Assembly: GCA_938083005.1 (NCBI GenBank)
Contig: CALKCU010000037.1
Location: forward strand, 1 to 58,337
Reading direction: 5' to 3'
Length of the DNA stretch: 58,337 nt
Source: an uncultured Sulfolobales archaeon
GTDB taxonomy: Archaea > Thermoproteota > Thermoprotei_A > Sulfolobales > NBVN01
Part shown: positions 1 through 8,845 of the stretch, one piece after another
Numbering within the stretch: position 1 is the stretch's first letter
Layout of the letters: each line of letters opens with the position of its first letter
Notes under the pieces: generated by a model
Database searches by the model: none
Told to the model about the DNA's origin: nothing
The model's input: the letters and a program-made list of their open reading frames with translations, nothing else
Made by a program: the position numbers and the translations under genes

Positions 1-5
1 CGCCG

Positions 6-17
6 TTAATATTTATG
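6..17 (+). promoter_or_regulatory. TATA box upstream of the YHS/copA pair
   Basis: An AT-rich stretch (TTAATATTTATG) in GC-rich surroundings lies about 25 nt before the GTG starts at 33 and 37. That spacing predicts a leaderless or nearly leaderless transcript for the YHS protein and the overlapping P-ATPase. The window edge hides any BRE or operator further upstream. Confidence 0.6.
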
Positions 18-36
18 TCAGCGCGCATCTAGGTGG

Positions 37-249
37 GTGGGAAGGACGACCGGCGCGTCTCTCGAGGTGGACCCCGTCTGCGGGATGCGGGTGGACCCGA
101 CAAAGGCCGTCTACAAGACGCTGTACAGGGGGAGGGTGTACTACTTCTGCAGCAGGCGCTGCAGGGACCTATTCGAGAGGAACCCCGAGCTCTACCTCGA
201 GCGCGGTCCCGAGGGCATGCCCGGTGGTCGTGCTGAGGGAGAGGGTTAG
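37..249 (+). CDS. YHS/TRASH-type metal-binding small protein
   Basis: This 70-residue protein carries the DPVCGM signature of YHS domains at about residues 12-17, followed by FCSRRC. The cysteines fall as C-x22-C-x3-C, the spacing of the TRASH metal-binding motif. YHS domains often sit beside or inside copper P-ATPases and are thought to bind Cu or another soft metal for delivery or sensing. The gene overlaps the following P-ATPase by 26 nt, so the two are almost certainly co-transcribed and functionally linked. GTG at 37 fits a TATA box about 25 nt upstream. The GTG at 33 is in another frame and gives no recognisable protein. The family call is firm; the exact role, chaperone versus sensor, is inference. 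Confidence 0.8.
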   Translation: MGRTTGASLEVDPVCGMRVDPTKAVYKTLYRGRVYYFCSRRCRDLFERNPELYLERGPEGMPGGRAEGEG

Positions 250-2635
250 GATAGTAGGCGTAGACTGCCCGACCTGCGTCTACTCGATCCAGAAAAGCCT
301 GGGGAAGCTGAGGGGCTTCCGCGGCATCGAGGTGGACCCGAGCTCGGGAGAGGCCGTCGTAGAGTACGAGAGCGGAGAGTGCGATCTGAGGGACGTCTAC
401 AGGGCCGTGAGGGAGGCCGGGTACGACCTCCTCAAGGAGAGGGTCCTGCTATCGCTCCGAGGACTGGGCGAGAGCGGAGCGAGCGCTCTCGAGTCCAGGA
501 TCTCCGGGATCCCCGGGGTCTTCGAGTGCCGAGTTTCGCCGGTGACGGGGCTCGCGAGCGTCGTGTACAACCCCCTATCCACCAGCGCCAGCGAGGTCGT
601 CGGGAGGATCAGGGAGCTCGGAGTGGAGGTGTCCGAGCTCTCGGAAGAGGTCCCGGGGGAGGAGCCCCGCGAGGGCTTCCTGCTCCTGAGGAGGCTCGCG
701 GCCTTCTCGATCGGGCTCTTCGCGGTGGTCTACGCTATGGTTGGCATGTACTACGAGCTGCTCCCGCATCGTGAGAGCGAGCTCCTGCTAGCGTCCCTGG
801 CCGCGGCGGCCGTGGCCGCGGGCTTCGACATAGTCTCCAGGGGGCTCAGGTCCCTGGCCCGGCTCTCCCCGACTATGGACTCCCTGGTGGCTTTGTCCGT
901 CCTGACCACCTTGGCGGCCGGCGGAGCGGGGGTCCTCGGTCTCGTGGAGTGGCGGATCGGCCTCCACAGCGCCTCCTTCTTCGAGGCCTCCGCCGGCGTC
1001 ATAGGCTTCGTGGGGCTCGGCAGGTACCTCGAGGAGAGGCTCAGGAGGAGGGCCTTCAGGTCCCTCGAGGACCTGGCCAGGACCCTCTACGGGAGGGCCA
1101 GAGTGGTCGAGGGCGGGACCGTGCGCGAGAAGAGCGTACCGAGCATCGAGCCCGGGGAGGTCGTGGAGGTCAAGGCGGGGGAGATAGTGCCGGTCGACGG
1201 AGTGGTCGTCGAGGGGTGGGGCTACGTCGACGAGTCGAGCTTCACGGGAGAGCCCGTCCCGAGGCTCAAGAGGTCCGAGACCAGGGACCCGGTGCTGGCG
1301 GGCAGCGTCCTGACTAGCGGCTACCTGAGGGTGCGAGTGACGAGGGCCTCCAGGGACACCGTCCTCTACCACATCGTCGAGACGGTCAGGGAGGCCCAGT
1401 TCTACAAGCCGAGGGCCGTGAGGGTGGCAGACAGGATCGTTGGGCTCCTGACGTGGACCGTCGTGGCCGTGGCCGTCCTCACTCTCGCCTACTGGTGGCT
1501 GGTGGCTGGAGAGCCCGCCCTCGCTCTAACGTTCTCGGCAGCGGTCCTTGCAGTAGCTTGCCCGTGCGCTCTCGGGATAGCCGTCCCGATGGTGGTCTCG
1601 ATAGCCGTCCTGAGGGCGGCTAGGAGCGGCGTGCTAGTGAGGAGGGGAGACGCCTTCGAGAGAGCGACCGAGGCCGGTGTAGTGCTGTTCGACAAGACGG
1701 GGACCCTGACCCTCGGGAGGCCCTCAGTCAGGGGAGTGTACGTCGTCGACGGGTCTGCCGACGAGGGGCTGGTTCTCAGGTACGCCTGCAGCGTCGAGTC
1801 CAGGAGCGAGCACCCGATCTCGAGGGCCCTGCTGGAGTACTGCGCGGAGAGGGGGGTCGAGCTCGGGGAGCCGTCAGAGTTCGTCCACATGCCCGGGATG
1901 GGGGTAGCGGGCCTCGTCGACGGGACGGTGGTCGCCGTCGGGAACCTGGAGCTAGCGGAGAGGTCCGGAGCGAGCTACGACGACAGGGTAGCGGAGCTCG
2001 TAGAGGAGATCGGGAGCAGGGGCTCCACGGCGGTGCTCGTGACCGTGGGAGGCAGGGTAGCGGCCGTCCTCGAGGTCGGGGACGCTCTCAGACCGGAGGC
2101 CAGAGAGGTCGTCGAGAAGCTGAAGTCGCGCGGTCTGAGGACGGGCCTCGCGAGCGGGGACACCGAGGCCAGCGTGAGGTACTACTCGAAGGTCCTGGGT
2201 CTGGACCTCGCGTTCCCGGAGCTCAGGCCCGACGAGAAGGCCGAGCTGGTGAAGGAGATGCAGGACAGGGGGCTCAGGGTCGTGTTCGTCGGGGACGGGG
2301 TCAACGACGCGCCGGCCATATCGTCCTCCTTCCTCGGAGTGGCCATGGGCAGCGGCTCCGAGGTCTCGAGGGAGTCCGGTGACGTCGTCCTGACCAGGAG
2401 CAGGCTGGCGGACCTCCTCTCGTTCTTCGAGCTGAGCAGGGCGGTGAGGAGGAAGTCCGCCGAGAACATCGCGTGGGCGTTCGTCTACAACGCCGCTCTC
2501 ATCCCGATCGCGGCGGGCCTGCTCTACGCGAGCCACGGCGTGTTCATCAGGCCCGAGATGGCCGCTCTAGCCATGGTGCTAAGCGACGTGAGCGTTGTAC
2601 TGAACGCCATGACCCTGCTCGCGAGGAGGGTCTAG
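224..2635 (+). CDS. copA: Copper-translocating P1B-type ATPase
   Basis: This is a heavy-metal ATPase of about 800 residues that would pump Cu+ out of the cytoplasm. An N-terminal HMA domain has the metal site CPTC at residues 15-18. A second HMA-like region, about residues 75-140, has lost its cysteines. Membrane helices follow, then the actuator TGE at 341-343, the transmembrane CPC at 446-448, the phosphorylation motif DKTGT starting at D490, the nucleotide-domain His-Pro at 530-531 and the hinge GDGVNDAPA from 690. The C-terminal helices keep YN and a MxxS-type motif (MVLSDVSVVLN), matching Cu+ rather than Zn2+/Cd2+ pumps. The start overlaps the YHS gene by 26 nt; GTG 230 is an alternative start. 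No adjacent copper regulator is visible. Confidence 0.93.
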   Translation: MVVLRERVRIVGVDCPTCVYSIQKSLGKLRGFRGIEVDPSSGEAVVEYESGECDLRDVYRAVREAGYDLLKERVLLSLRGLGESGASALESRISGIPGVFECRVSPVTGLASVVYNPLSTSASEVVGRIRELGVEVSELSEEVPGEEPREGFLLLRRLAAFSIGLFAVVYAMVGMYYELLPHRESELLLASLAAAAVAAGFDIVSRGLRSLARLSPTMDSLVALSVLTTLAAGGAGVLGLVEWRIGLHSASFFEASAGVIGFVGLGRYLEERLRRRAFRSLEDLARTLYGRARVVEGGTVREKSVPSIEPGEVVEVKAGEIVPVDGVVVEGWGYVDESSFTGEPVPRLKRSETRDPVLAGSVLTSGYLRVRVTRASRDTVLYHIVETVREAQFYKPRAVRVADRIVGLLTWTVVAVAVLTLAYWWLVAGEPALALTFSAAVLAVACPCALGIAVPMVVSIAVLRAARSGVLVRRGDAFERATEAGVVLFDKTGTLTLGRPSVRGVYVVDGSADEGLVLRYACSVESRSEHPISRALLEYCAERGVELGEPSEFVHMPGMGVAGLVDGTVVAVGNLELAERSGASYDDRVAELVEEIGSRGSTAVLVTVGGRVAAVLEVGDALRPEAREVVEKLKSRGLRTGLASGDTEASVRYYSKVLGLDLAFPELRPDEKAELVKEMQDRGLRVVFVGDGVNDAPAISSSFLGVAMGSGSEVSRESGDVVLTRSRLADLLSFFELSRAVRRKSAENIAWAFVYNAALIPIAAGLLYASHGVFIRPEMAALAMVLSDVSVVLNAMTLLARRV

Positions 2636-2648
2636 CCCCCGAGACCCT

Positions 2649-4142
2649 CTAGACCAGGGCCGGGACCATCGGTGCGCAGACCAGGACTGCCAGAGCCACC
2701 GCCAGTGGTATAAGCAGCAGCCCCGCCTTGGCCATCTCGTAGTTCTTGAAGTAGCCGAAGGAGTATGCTACCGCGTTCGGCGGCGTGCTCGCCGGGAGCA
2801 CGAACGCCAGCGCTGAGGCCACGCCAGCGACCACCCCGGCGACCCTCGGGTCAAGGCCCAGAGCGGACGCTATCCCCAGGACCACCGGGACCATGGCTGA
2901 GGCGGTTGCCGTTATGCTGCAGAACACTGTCGTGCTCAGCGCGGTTATCGCCGCCAGGACGGTCAGTGCCGCGTAGGGGTTCGCACCGCTTAGGCGCGCC
3001 GCCACGACTCTGCTCAGGTACGGTATGACCCCGGTCTCGCGTAGACCCTCCCCGAGGGCCAGCCCGCCGGCCACCAGCAGGAGGACCCCCCAGTCGACCT
3101 CTCGGGAGAGCTCCCTCCAGCTGAGGACCCCCAGGACCGGTGCCGTGAAGAGTATCACGGCCAGGATCGAGACCACGTAGGTCCAGTCCGCCGCCCAGGG
3201 GGACCCCCGGAAGACCGATGAGACTAGGGGGTCTAGGAGCCACAAAAGAGCGACCAGGAGGAAGAGAGCGAGGGCCCTCCTCTGGACGCCGCTCATCCTC
3301 CCGAGGGCCTCCAGCTCCCTCCTGACCCTCTCCGATCCCCCGGCGACTACCCTGCGCTCGGGGGGGTAGAGGAGCAGGAGGAGCCTCCAGGCCGCGAGGG
3401 TCAGGGCGAGGGCTACGGGCACTCCCCAGGCCATCCACGCCGCGAACCCTATCCTGGTGCCCGAGACCCTCTCGACGTTGTCTATGGCTATCGGAACCGG
3501 GGGAGTGCCGACCGGAGTCCCGACGCCCCCTATCGTGGCCGCGTAGGCTACCCCTATCATCACGGCCTTGCCGAAGCTGCTCCTACCCCTCTCGGCTCCC
3601 GAGAGCCTCAGGATGCCCGCGGCCACGGGAGCCATCAGGGCCGCGGCCGCCGTGTTCGGTATCCACATGGAGAGGGCCATCGTGGCGAGCATGACTCCCA
3701 GCATCAGCATGTCGGCTCTGTCTCCGACCAGGGAGGCTATCTTAAGACCTATGAACCTGTCGAGGCGGTGCGCGGAGAGCCCCGCGGCTATCGCGAGCCC
3801 GGCCAGGACCAGCACGTTGACCTTGGACGCCACGAACGATATCGACCTGGCCAGGGGGAACACGCCGTAGAGGGTCAGGAGCAGCATCACGACCAGCCCG
3901 GTAACGGGTATGGGGACGCACTCCGTCGCCCAGAAGACTATAGCGACGAAGGTTACTCCGACCATGGTCATGGCCTTCTGGTCCAGACCCTCCGGCGGGG
4001 GCAGGACCGATATCGCGTAAGCCGCGGCTAGCGCGGCGAGGGCCACGATAGCCTTGGACCAGGCGAACCCCGCTCCCTCCACGCTGGCTCGCCCCCGACC
4101 CGGCGCCCCGCTCGAGGCCTCCCTCGTCGTCGCCGTGAGCAT
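2649..4142 (-). CDS. DASS/SLC13 family anion transporter
   Basis: This is a polytopic membrane protein of about 497 residues belonging to the divalent anion:Na+ symporter (CitT/SLC13) family, whose members import dicarboxylates, citrate, sulfate or phosphate. Family hallmarks are the WATECVPIPVTG stretch near the N-terminus, an NTAA motif in the first half and a STPPNA motif in the second, corresponding to the two substrate/sodium hairpins. The open frame extends upstream to 4484, but that part is antisense to the divergent ABC gene. I take ATG 4142, which has GGGAG just upstream and lies about 50 nt below a TATA box. The substrate is not decidable from sequence. The gene is convergent with copA. 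Confidence 0.88.
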   Translation of the reverse strand: MLTATTREASSGAPGRGRASVEGAGFAWSKAIVALAALAAAYAISVLPPPEGLDQKAMTMVGVTFVAIVFWATECVPIPVTGLVVMLLLTLYGVFPLARSISFVASKVNVLVLAGLAIAAGLSAHRLDRFIGLKIASLVGDRADMLMLGVMLATMALSMWIPNTAAAALMAPVAAGILRLSGAERGRSSFGKAVMIGVAYAATIGGVGTPVGTPPVPIAIDNVERVSGTRIGFAAWMAWGVPVALALTLAAWRLLLLLYPPERRVVAGGSERVRRELEALGRMSGVQRRALALFLLVALLWLLDPLVSSVFRGSPWAADWTYVVSILAVILFTAPVLGVLSWRELSREVDWGVLLLVAGGLALGEGLRETGVIPYLSRVVAARLSGANPYAALTVLAAITALSTTVFCSITATASAMVPVVLGIASALGLDPRVAGVVAGVASALAFVLPASTPPNAVAYSFGYFKNYEMAKAGLLLIPLAVALAVLVCAPMVPALV

Positions 4143-4188
4143 CTCCCAGCCCGGAGAGCGCTTCTGGAAAAAGGCGCGCTCGTCCTCG

Positions 4189-4197
4189 CTTATATTC
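4189..4197. promoter_or_regulatory. Shared TATA region for divergent genes
   Basis: CTTATATTC reads as a TATA box on both strands. On the plus strand it sits about 30 nt before GTG 4225 (ABC ATPase, nearly leaderless). On the minus strand it is about 50 nt before ATG 4142 (DASS transporter, with a short leader and a Shine-Dalgarno-like GGGAG). Confidence 0.55.
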
Positions 4198-4224
4198 GCT
4201 GAGCGCGCGGCTAGGCTAGAGTAG

Positions 4225-4962
4225 GTGGACTTCGTGATACTGGTAGAGGGGGTCTCCAAGTCCTTCGGGAGCCTGAGAGCCCTCGACAACGTCTCCTTCG
4301 AGGTCAGGAACGGGGAGGTCGTAGGCTTCGTGGGGCTCAACGGGGCCGGCAAGACGACGACGATAAGGATAGCCGTCGGAGTCCTTCCGCCCGACTCGGG
4401 AGACGTCCTGATAGACGGGTACTCGGTGAGGAGGGACAAGAGGAGAGCGTCGGAGAGGGTCGGGTGGCTTCCCGAGATACCCATGTTCGAGAAAGACTTC
4501 AGGGCTCTCGACTACTTCGCCTACGTGGCGGGCTTCTACGGGTTCTCGAGGAGCGAGGCCCTCGAGCTCGGGAGGGAGCTCATGACCAGGTTCGGCCTCG
4601 GGGACGCTATGCGCAGGAAGCTCGGGGAGTACTCCCTGGGGATGAGGAAGAGGTTCGCGCTCGCGCTCAGCATGGTGAACGACCCGCCGAACTTCATCTT
4701 CGACGAGGTGCTGAACGGTCTCGACCCTCAGGGGATAGCGTTCTTCAGGCAGCTGGCGACGGAGTTCAGGAGGGAGGGCAAGGCCGTCCTCTTCTCCTCG
4801 CACATACTGTCCGAGGTGGAGGGAGTAGCCGACAGGGTCGTCTTCATACACAGAGGGAGGATAGTAGCGAACATGAGCATCGACGAGATAAGGAGCAGAG
4901 TCGGCCGGGACCAGAGGGCTCTTGAGGAGTTCTTCTTCAAGCTCGTGGGTGTCGAGCGGTGA
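4225..4962 (+). CDS. ABC transporter ATP-binding protein (ABC-2 type)
   Basis: This 245-residue nucleotide-binding subunit has Walker A GLNGAGKTTT (K43), signature YSLGMRKR (about 136-143), Walker B ending in D160-E161 and the switch histidine H193 in SSHILSE. The SLGMR signature and the GLDP D-loop are typical of the DrrA/NatA/CcmA-like branch that pairs with ABC-2 permeases and usually exports lipids, drugs, peptides or ions. The Pro that commonly follows the catalytic Glu is Val (DEVLNGLDP). The gene ends in a GTGA overlap with the next gene, so the two form one translationally coupled unit. The substrate is unknown. Confidence 0.93.
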   Translation: MDFVILVEGVSKSFGSLRALDNVSFEVRNGEVVGFVGLNGAGKTTTIRIAVGVLPPDSGDVLIDGYSVRRDKRRASERVGWLPEIPMFEKDFRALDYFAYVAGFYGFSRSEALELGRELMTRFGLGDAMRRKLGEYSLGMRKRFALALSMVNDPPNFIFDEVLNGLDPQGIAFFRQLATEFRREGKAVLFSSHILSEVEGVADRVVFIHRGRIVANMSIDEIRSRVGRDQRALEEFFFKLVGVER

Positions 4963-6584
4963 GGACGGGTCCCGTGCTCTACGACCTCAGGAGGTCCGTG
5001 CTGAGGATCTCGACGCTGGTCCTCCTGGCGCTGGCGATACTGGCCGGAGTGGGGATGACGTACCTGTTCAGCGTGGCGTTCCTCCAGGGCGGCGTAGCGC
5101 TGGAGGACGTGAACTTCATGGGAGCCCTCGCCGCGAGAGGGGGTAGGGCCTACCTGATCGGGGTCTCCTTCGATAGCGAGGGGAGACCTATCGAGGGGCT
5201 CAGGGTCGAGCTCCTCCTAGGGGGGAGAGTGGTAGCGGAGGCCTCGTCGAACAGAGAGGGGCTAGTCGTGTCGGAGCTCGGCGTCGAGGAGCTGCTGAAG
5301 GCGGTCGCGACGGTCCCCGGCGTCCCAGCTCCCGCGCAGCCCGCGGCTCTGCCCGTGCCCACTCTGCGCCTAGTTAAGGGCTCCGTGAACCTGACGGTCG
5401 GCGGGACCCCCGAGCGGTGGGAGCTCCCGGGCCCCAGCGGCGTGGTTTCGTACAAGAGGGTGAGCGCGTACGTGCTCGACCTGGGGATCCGCCCGAAGGT
5501 TTACCAGCAGAGCCGGGGAGGTCCCTCCCTGATCTACGTGGACTCGACCGTCCTGAAGATGGGGGGCGGGAGGGTCTCGGCCGTGGTCTTCGGGTTCTCG
5601 CTCGACGGCGAAGGTCCGAGAGCTATCGAGGACCCGATATGCTACAACGCGACCCGGACCGCCGTCTCCGTCCAGCTGCTGTTCATGGCGGGCGGAGTCC
5701 CCGTCGAGGCGTACGGACCCCTCTCGGTCCCGGCGAACGGCACGATGGTGTACTACGGAAGCCTGGGGGGCTTCTGGAGCAAGCTCGACCTGAGGATCCC
5801 GGAGGAGCTCGCGAGGGGCGCCGGCGCGCGTCTCCTGGTCGTTGGCGTCAACGCCTCCTCTAGGGGGTACGAGTACTACTCGGGGTCCCTGTTCACGTGG
5901 GCCTCGAGGGCCCTGCGGACGGTGGCTCTCTCCGCGACCGGCTCGATAAACATAGTGCTCCAAGTGTTCGTCATAGCCGCGATCTACCTCTCCAACCAGC
6001 TGATGGCGAAGCCGAGGTCCTCCGGGGAGCTGGAGTTCGTGCTCTCGGGACCGGTGACGAGAGCCGACCTCTTTATCAACAGGTACGTGGCCCAGCTTAT
6101 GGCCTTCGCGGTGATGGCCGCGACGTTCGTTCTAGCCCTCCAGGTCTCGAGCAGCGCGTGGCTCAGCTTCTCCCTCGACGCGGGATCCGCGACCTACGTG
6201 TTCGCCGCCGCCTTCCTAACCATGGTGGCGTTTCTGTCTCTCTCCTACTCGATAGCCTCGTCTCTCAGGCCTGGCCTCTACATGGCCGCCGCGGTAGCGG
6301 CCTACGTGGTGTTCATGCTGTTCTGGGACACTCTCATGTACGCTCTGGGCTTCTCCCTCGGTCTGAGGAGCTACCAGGAGATCTCGGAGTTCGCCTCGAG
6401 GAGCGTCTACTTCAACCCGAGGATCGCGGGAGCCTTCTTCGTGGAGCAGCTCCAGAGCAGCATCCTGGGAACCAGGGGGACCCTAGATCCCCTCTACGCG
6501 ACGCTGTCGATCGTCGCGTGGGTAGCCGTCCCACCGATCCTAGCCTACCTGAGGTTCAGGAGGATCCCTCTGTACTCCCTGTAG
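4959..6584 (+). CDS. ABC-2-like permease with large extracytoplasmic domain
   Basis: This membrane protein of 541 residues starts by a 4-nt overlap with the ATPase gene, making it the likely permease partner. One hydrophobic helix lies near residues 15-40. A hydrophilic, glycine- and proline-containing segment of about 290 residues with N-glycosylation-type sequons (for example NLT, NAS, NGT) follows and is presumably outside the cell. At least five further helices fill the C-terminal 230 residues. That layout, TM1, large loop, then a TM bundle, matches the ABC-2/DUF-type permeases of NatB/GldG-like exporters. No specific family or substrate is recognised. It is convergent with the NamZ-like gene, with one base between the stops. 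Confidence 0.75.
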   Translation: MRTGPVLYDLRRSVLRISTLVLLALAILAGVGMTYLFSVAFLQGGVALEDVNFMGALAARGGRAYLIGVSFDSEGRPIEGLRVELLLGGRVVAEASSNREGLVVSELGVEELLKAVATVPGVPAPAQPAALPVPTLRLVKGSVNLTVGGTPERWELPGPSGVVSYKRVSAYVLDLGIRPKVYQQSRGGPSLIYVDSTVLKMGGGRVSAVVFGFSLDGEGPRAIEDPICYNATRTAVSVQLLFMAGGVPVEAYGPLSVPANGTMVYYGSLGGFWSKLDLRIPEELARGAGARLLVVGVNASSRGYEYYSGSLFTWASRALRTVALSATGSINIVLQVFVIAAIYLSNQLMAKPRSSGELEFVLSGPVTRADLFINRYVAQLMAFAVMAATFVLALQVSSSAWLSFSLDAGSATYVFAAAFLTMVAFLSLSYSIASSLRPGLYMAAAVAAYVVFMLFWDTLMYALGFSLGLRSYQEISEFASRSVYFNPRIAGAFFVEQLQSSILGTRGTLDPLYATLSIVAWVAVPPILAYLRFRRIPLYSL

Positions 6585-6585
6585 G

Positions 6586-7797
6586 CTAGGGCCTCAGCTC
6601 GCCCTCGTACAGAAGGACCCTCCTCGCTCTCTCCGCGTAGACCTCCCTCTGCCTCCTCCACTCCTCCTCGACCTCCTCGACGTCTCTCAGACCCTCGACG
6701 CACTCCCTGACGCTCGCCGCTCCGGCCAGGTAGTCTATCGCGTAGCGGCTGGCCTTCGTGGACCAGCGCAGGTAGTCCTTCAGGTACTCGACCCGCCCCT
6801 CGTCCTCTCCGGTCAGCAGGGAGAAGCGATCGCCGTAGAGCTCCTTCACTACCCTGAGGACCCTGACGAACGTAGAGAACGGCCTGAAGGAGGTCCTGTC
6901 GGTCACGTGGACGTAGACCCCGCTAACCTCGGTCCCCCTGTACTTGCTCGCCCACGGGACGAACTTGACGGGCCTGAAGATTACTCCCGGCATCTTCAGG
7001 CTGTTCAGGGCCTCCGCGAGCTCCCTGGCCCTGATCCACGGAGCTCCTATCTGGAGGAAGGGGGAGGCTGTCCCCCTCCCCTCGGAGAGGTTCGTCGCCT
7101 CTACGAGGCAGGAGCCGGCGTAGACGAGGGCCGTCTCCAGGTTCGGGATGTTGGGGGAGGGGGGAACCCACGGGAGACCCGTCTCGTCGAACCACATCTC
7201 CCTCCTCCACCCGCCGAGCCTAGCCACCAGCACCTCTCCCCCCAGCCCCTCCACTCTCGAGTAGAAGAGGGCCAGCTCCCCCGGGGTCAGACCGTAGCGA
7301 GCCGGCAAGCTGGCGATCCCGGTGAACGAGCGGAGCGAGGGGTCGAGGACGGGCCCCTCGGTCACGGCGCCAGTCAGGGGGTTCGGCCTGTCGAGGACGA
7401 GGAGGGGGGTCCCCGCTTTCGAGCAGGCCGCGACGGTGTAGTAGAGGGTCGATGCGTAGGTGTACCAGCGGAGACCGAGGTCCTGGACGTCGTAGACGAC
7501 GAGATCGAGCTTCTGGACCTCCTCGACGGGAGGCTCGAGGGTCTCGCCGTACAGGCTGTAGACCCTCACTCCGTACTCCGAGTCGAGCCCTCCGCTCACG
7601 AGCTCTCCGGCCGCCGCGTGGCCCCAGAGGCCGTGCTCGGGCGTGAAGACGACCTCGACGCGTCCCAGCCTCCCGGCTATCTCGACGAGGTGCTCCATAG
7701 CTGGCGAGACGCCGGTGTGGTTGGTGACGAGGCCCAGCCTCCTCCCCGCCAACAGCCCGGGCAGCTCCCGGCTCTCGATCCCGGCCCTGACCCTCAA
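6586..7797 (-). CDS. DUF1343/NamZ-like exo-N-acetylmuramidase family protein
   Basis: This 403-residue protein shows the DUF1343 hallmarks in order: GLVTNHTGV (about 22-30), FTPEHGLWG (51-59, with E54 in the position expected for the catalytic acid), VYDVQDLGLRWYTY, and LDRPNPL. The characterised family member NamZ (YbbC of Bacillus subtilis) releases N-acetylmuramic acid from non-reducing ends of peptidoglycan fragments. There is no signal peptide here, so the protein should act in the cytoplasm on imported material. It is translationally coupled (TTGA overlap, TTG start) to a BadF/BadG-type sugar kinase and follows a beta-lactamase-fold hydrolase. The family assignment is firm. The actual glycan in an archaeon, which has no murein of its own, is an open question. 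Confidence 0.85.
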   Translation of the reverse strand: MRVRAGIESRELPGLLAGRRLGLVTNHTGVSPAMEHLVEIAGRLGRVEVVFTPEHGLWGHAAAGELVSGGLDSEYGVRVYSLYGETLEPPVEEVQKLDLVVYDVQDLGLRWYTYASTLYYTVAACSKAGTPLLVLDRPNPLTGAVTEGPVLDPSLRSFTGIASLPARYGLTPGELALFYSRVEGLGGEVLVARLGGWRREMWFDETGLPWVPPSPNIPNLETALVYAGSCLVEATNLSEGRGTASPFLQIGAPWIRARELAEALNSLKMPGVIFRPVKFVPWASKYRGTEVSGVYVHVTDRTSFRPFSTFVRVLRVVKELYGDRFSLLTGEDEGRVEYLKDYLRWSTKASRYAIDYLAGAASVRECVEGLRDVEEVEEEWRRQREVYAERARRVLLYEGELRP

Positions 7798-8789
7798 GGT
7801 CTCGACCTCCGAGGATCTCCCCCCGGTCCGGGACTCTGGAGCCCCTCCTCCGGGAGCCCGACCTTCTCGAGACTCTCGACGTCGTACCCCTCGATCGAGC
7901 TCATGTAGTAGAGCACGCAGCCGAGGAGAGGTGGCGCTCGCCTCACCTCGAACCTCCTCCCCCTCCTCGACTCTACCTCGAACCTGAGGGCGTCGGACAG
8001 GGGTCTGCAGCCGAGGACGGCGCTGCCGGTCCCGTAGACCACGGCGCCCTCTTCGAACCCTAGCTTCCTCTCCACCGCCGAGACCATTCTCTCGAGCTCC
8101 CGGGCCGCGTCCCCCATCAGCTCCAGGGCCAGCTCGCAGCCCAGCTCGGCGGCCCTGCAGGCGAGCTTAGCGAGCTCGGCCACTCTGCTCGGCGCTGCGT
8201 ACTCTCTGTAGAGCCTGCCCAGGGCGTCGCTGACCCCCGCCGCACCCAGCTCCTCTAGGAGGAGCCTCAGGGACGTATCGCCGACTCCGAGCCTGCCGTC
8301 GTAGCGCATCAGGGACCTGCGGACGAACTCCCTGCCGATCCAGTAAGCGCTCCCCTCGTCGCCGAAGAGGTAGCCCCAGCCGCCGGCTCTGGCCTCCGCT
8401 CTCCCCCTGCGGCCGTAGGCGAAGGAGCCGGTCCCCGAGGACACCAGGATAGCGTCTCGACCTCGCGCAGCGGCCGCGTACGCCGCCTCGATGTCTGTGA
8501 GAACCCACAGCTCGACCGGGCCGATCTCCCTCCTCAGAAGCTCCTCCACCTCCCTCCTGTACGCGGAGATCCCGGCTAGGCTGAAGACGTACCCGCCGAC
8601 GTCTTTCCCGAACTCTCTGAGGACGGGGCCAAGCAGAGACCTGAGGTTTTCCAGGAAGGCGGTGGGGCCGAGGACCGCGTAGTTGAGGGGAGGGCCCTCG
8701 AAGAGAGCCAGGGCCCGGCCCCTCCTCTCGAAGACTAGGGCTCTCGAACCGCTGCCTCCCCCGTCTACGGCTACCAGTATGGACGTCAC
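7794..8789 (-). CDS. BadF/BadG/BcrA/BcrD-family kinase, probable N-acetylhexosamine kinase
   Basis: This is an ASKHA-fold ATPase of about 331 residues. VDGGGSGSRALV near the N-terminus is the phosphate-1 loop. SSGTGSFAYG, then GGWGYLFGDEGSAYWIG, are the motifs of N-acetylglucosamine/N-acetylmuramate kinases (NagK/MurK-like) rather than of benzoyl-CoA reductase subunits, which also carry iron-sulfur ligands absent here. GTG 8789 is chosen because a TATA box lies 26 nt upstream; the longer open frame to 8972 runs into the neighbouring gene. The stop overlaps the NamZ-like start by 4 nt. Together they could free and phosphorylate an amino sugar. Its exact substrate (GlcNAc, MurNAc or GlcN) cannot be read from sequence. 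Confidence 0.82.
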   Translation of the reverse strand: MTSILVAVDGGGSGSRALVFERRGRALALFEGPPLNYAVLGPTAFLENLRSLLGPVLREFGKDVGGYVFSLAGISAYRREVEELLRREIGPVELWVLTDIEAAYAAAARGRDAILVSSGTGSFAYGRRGRAEARAGGWGYLFGDEGSAYWIGREFVRRSLMRYDGRLGVGDTSLRLLLEELGAAGVSDALGRLYREYAAPSRVAELAKLACRAAELGCELALELMGDAARELERMVSAVERKLGFEEGAVVYGTGSAVLGCRPLSDALRFEVESRRGRRFEVRRAPPLLGCVLYYMSSIEGYDVESLEKVGLPEEGLQSPGPGGDPRRSRP

Positions 8790-8810
8790 GAAACGGAAGC
8801 CGCTCACAGC

Positions 8811-8818
8811 AATATATA
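8811..8818 (-). promoter_or_regulatory. TATA box for the sugar kinase / NamZ-like pair
   Basis: The minus-strand sequence TATATATT is centred 26 nt upstream of GTG 8789, predicting a leaderless transcript. This gives the kinase and the NamZ-like gene their own promoter in addition to any read-through from the serine hydrolase gene. Confidence 0.65.
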
Positions 8819-8845
8819 CCGCGGGAGCCCGCTCGGGAGACCGCA

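Noticed and set aside
788-2536. Long minus-strand open frames opposite copA
   Set aside because: They are Arg/Pro/His-rich shadows created by the GC-rich, codon-biased copA gene; no family motif and no promoter.
4143-4484. N-terminal extension of the DASS transporter
   Set aside because: It is antisense to the divergent ABC ATPase; ATG 4142 has a ribosome-binding site and the family N-terminus follows it.
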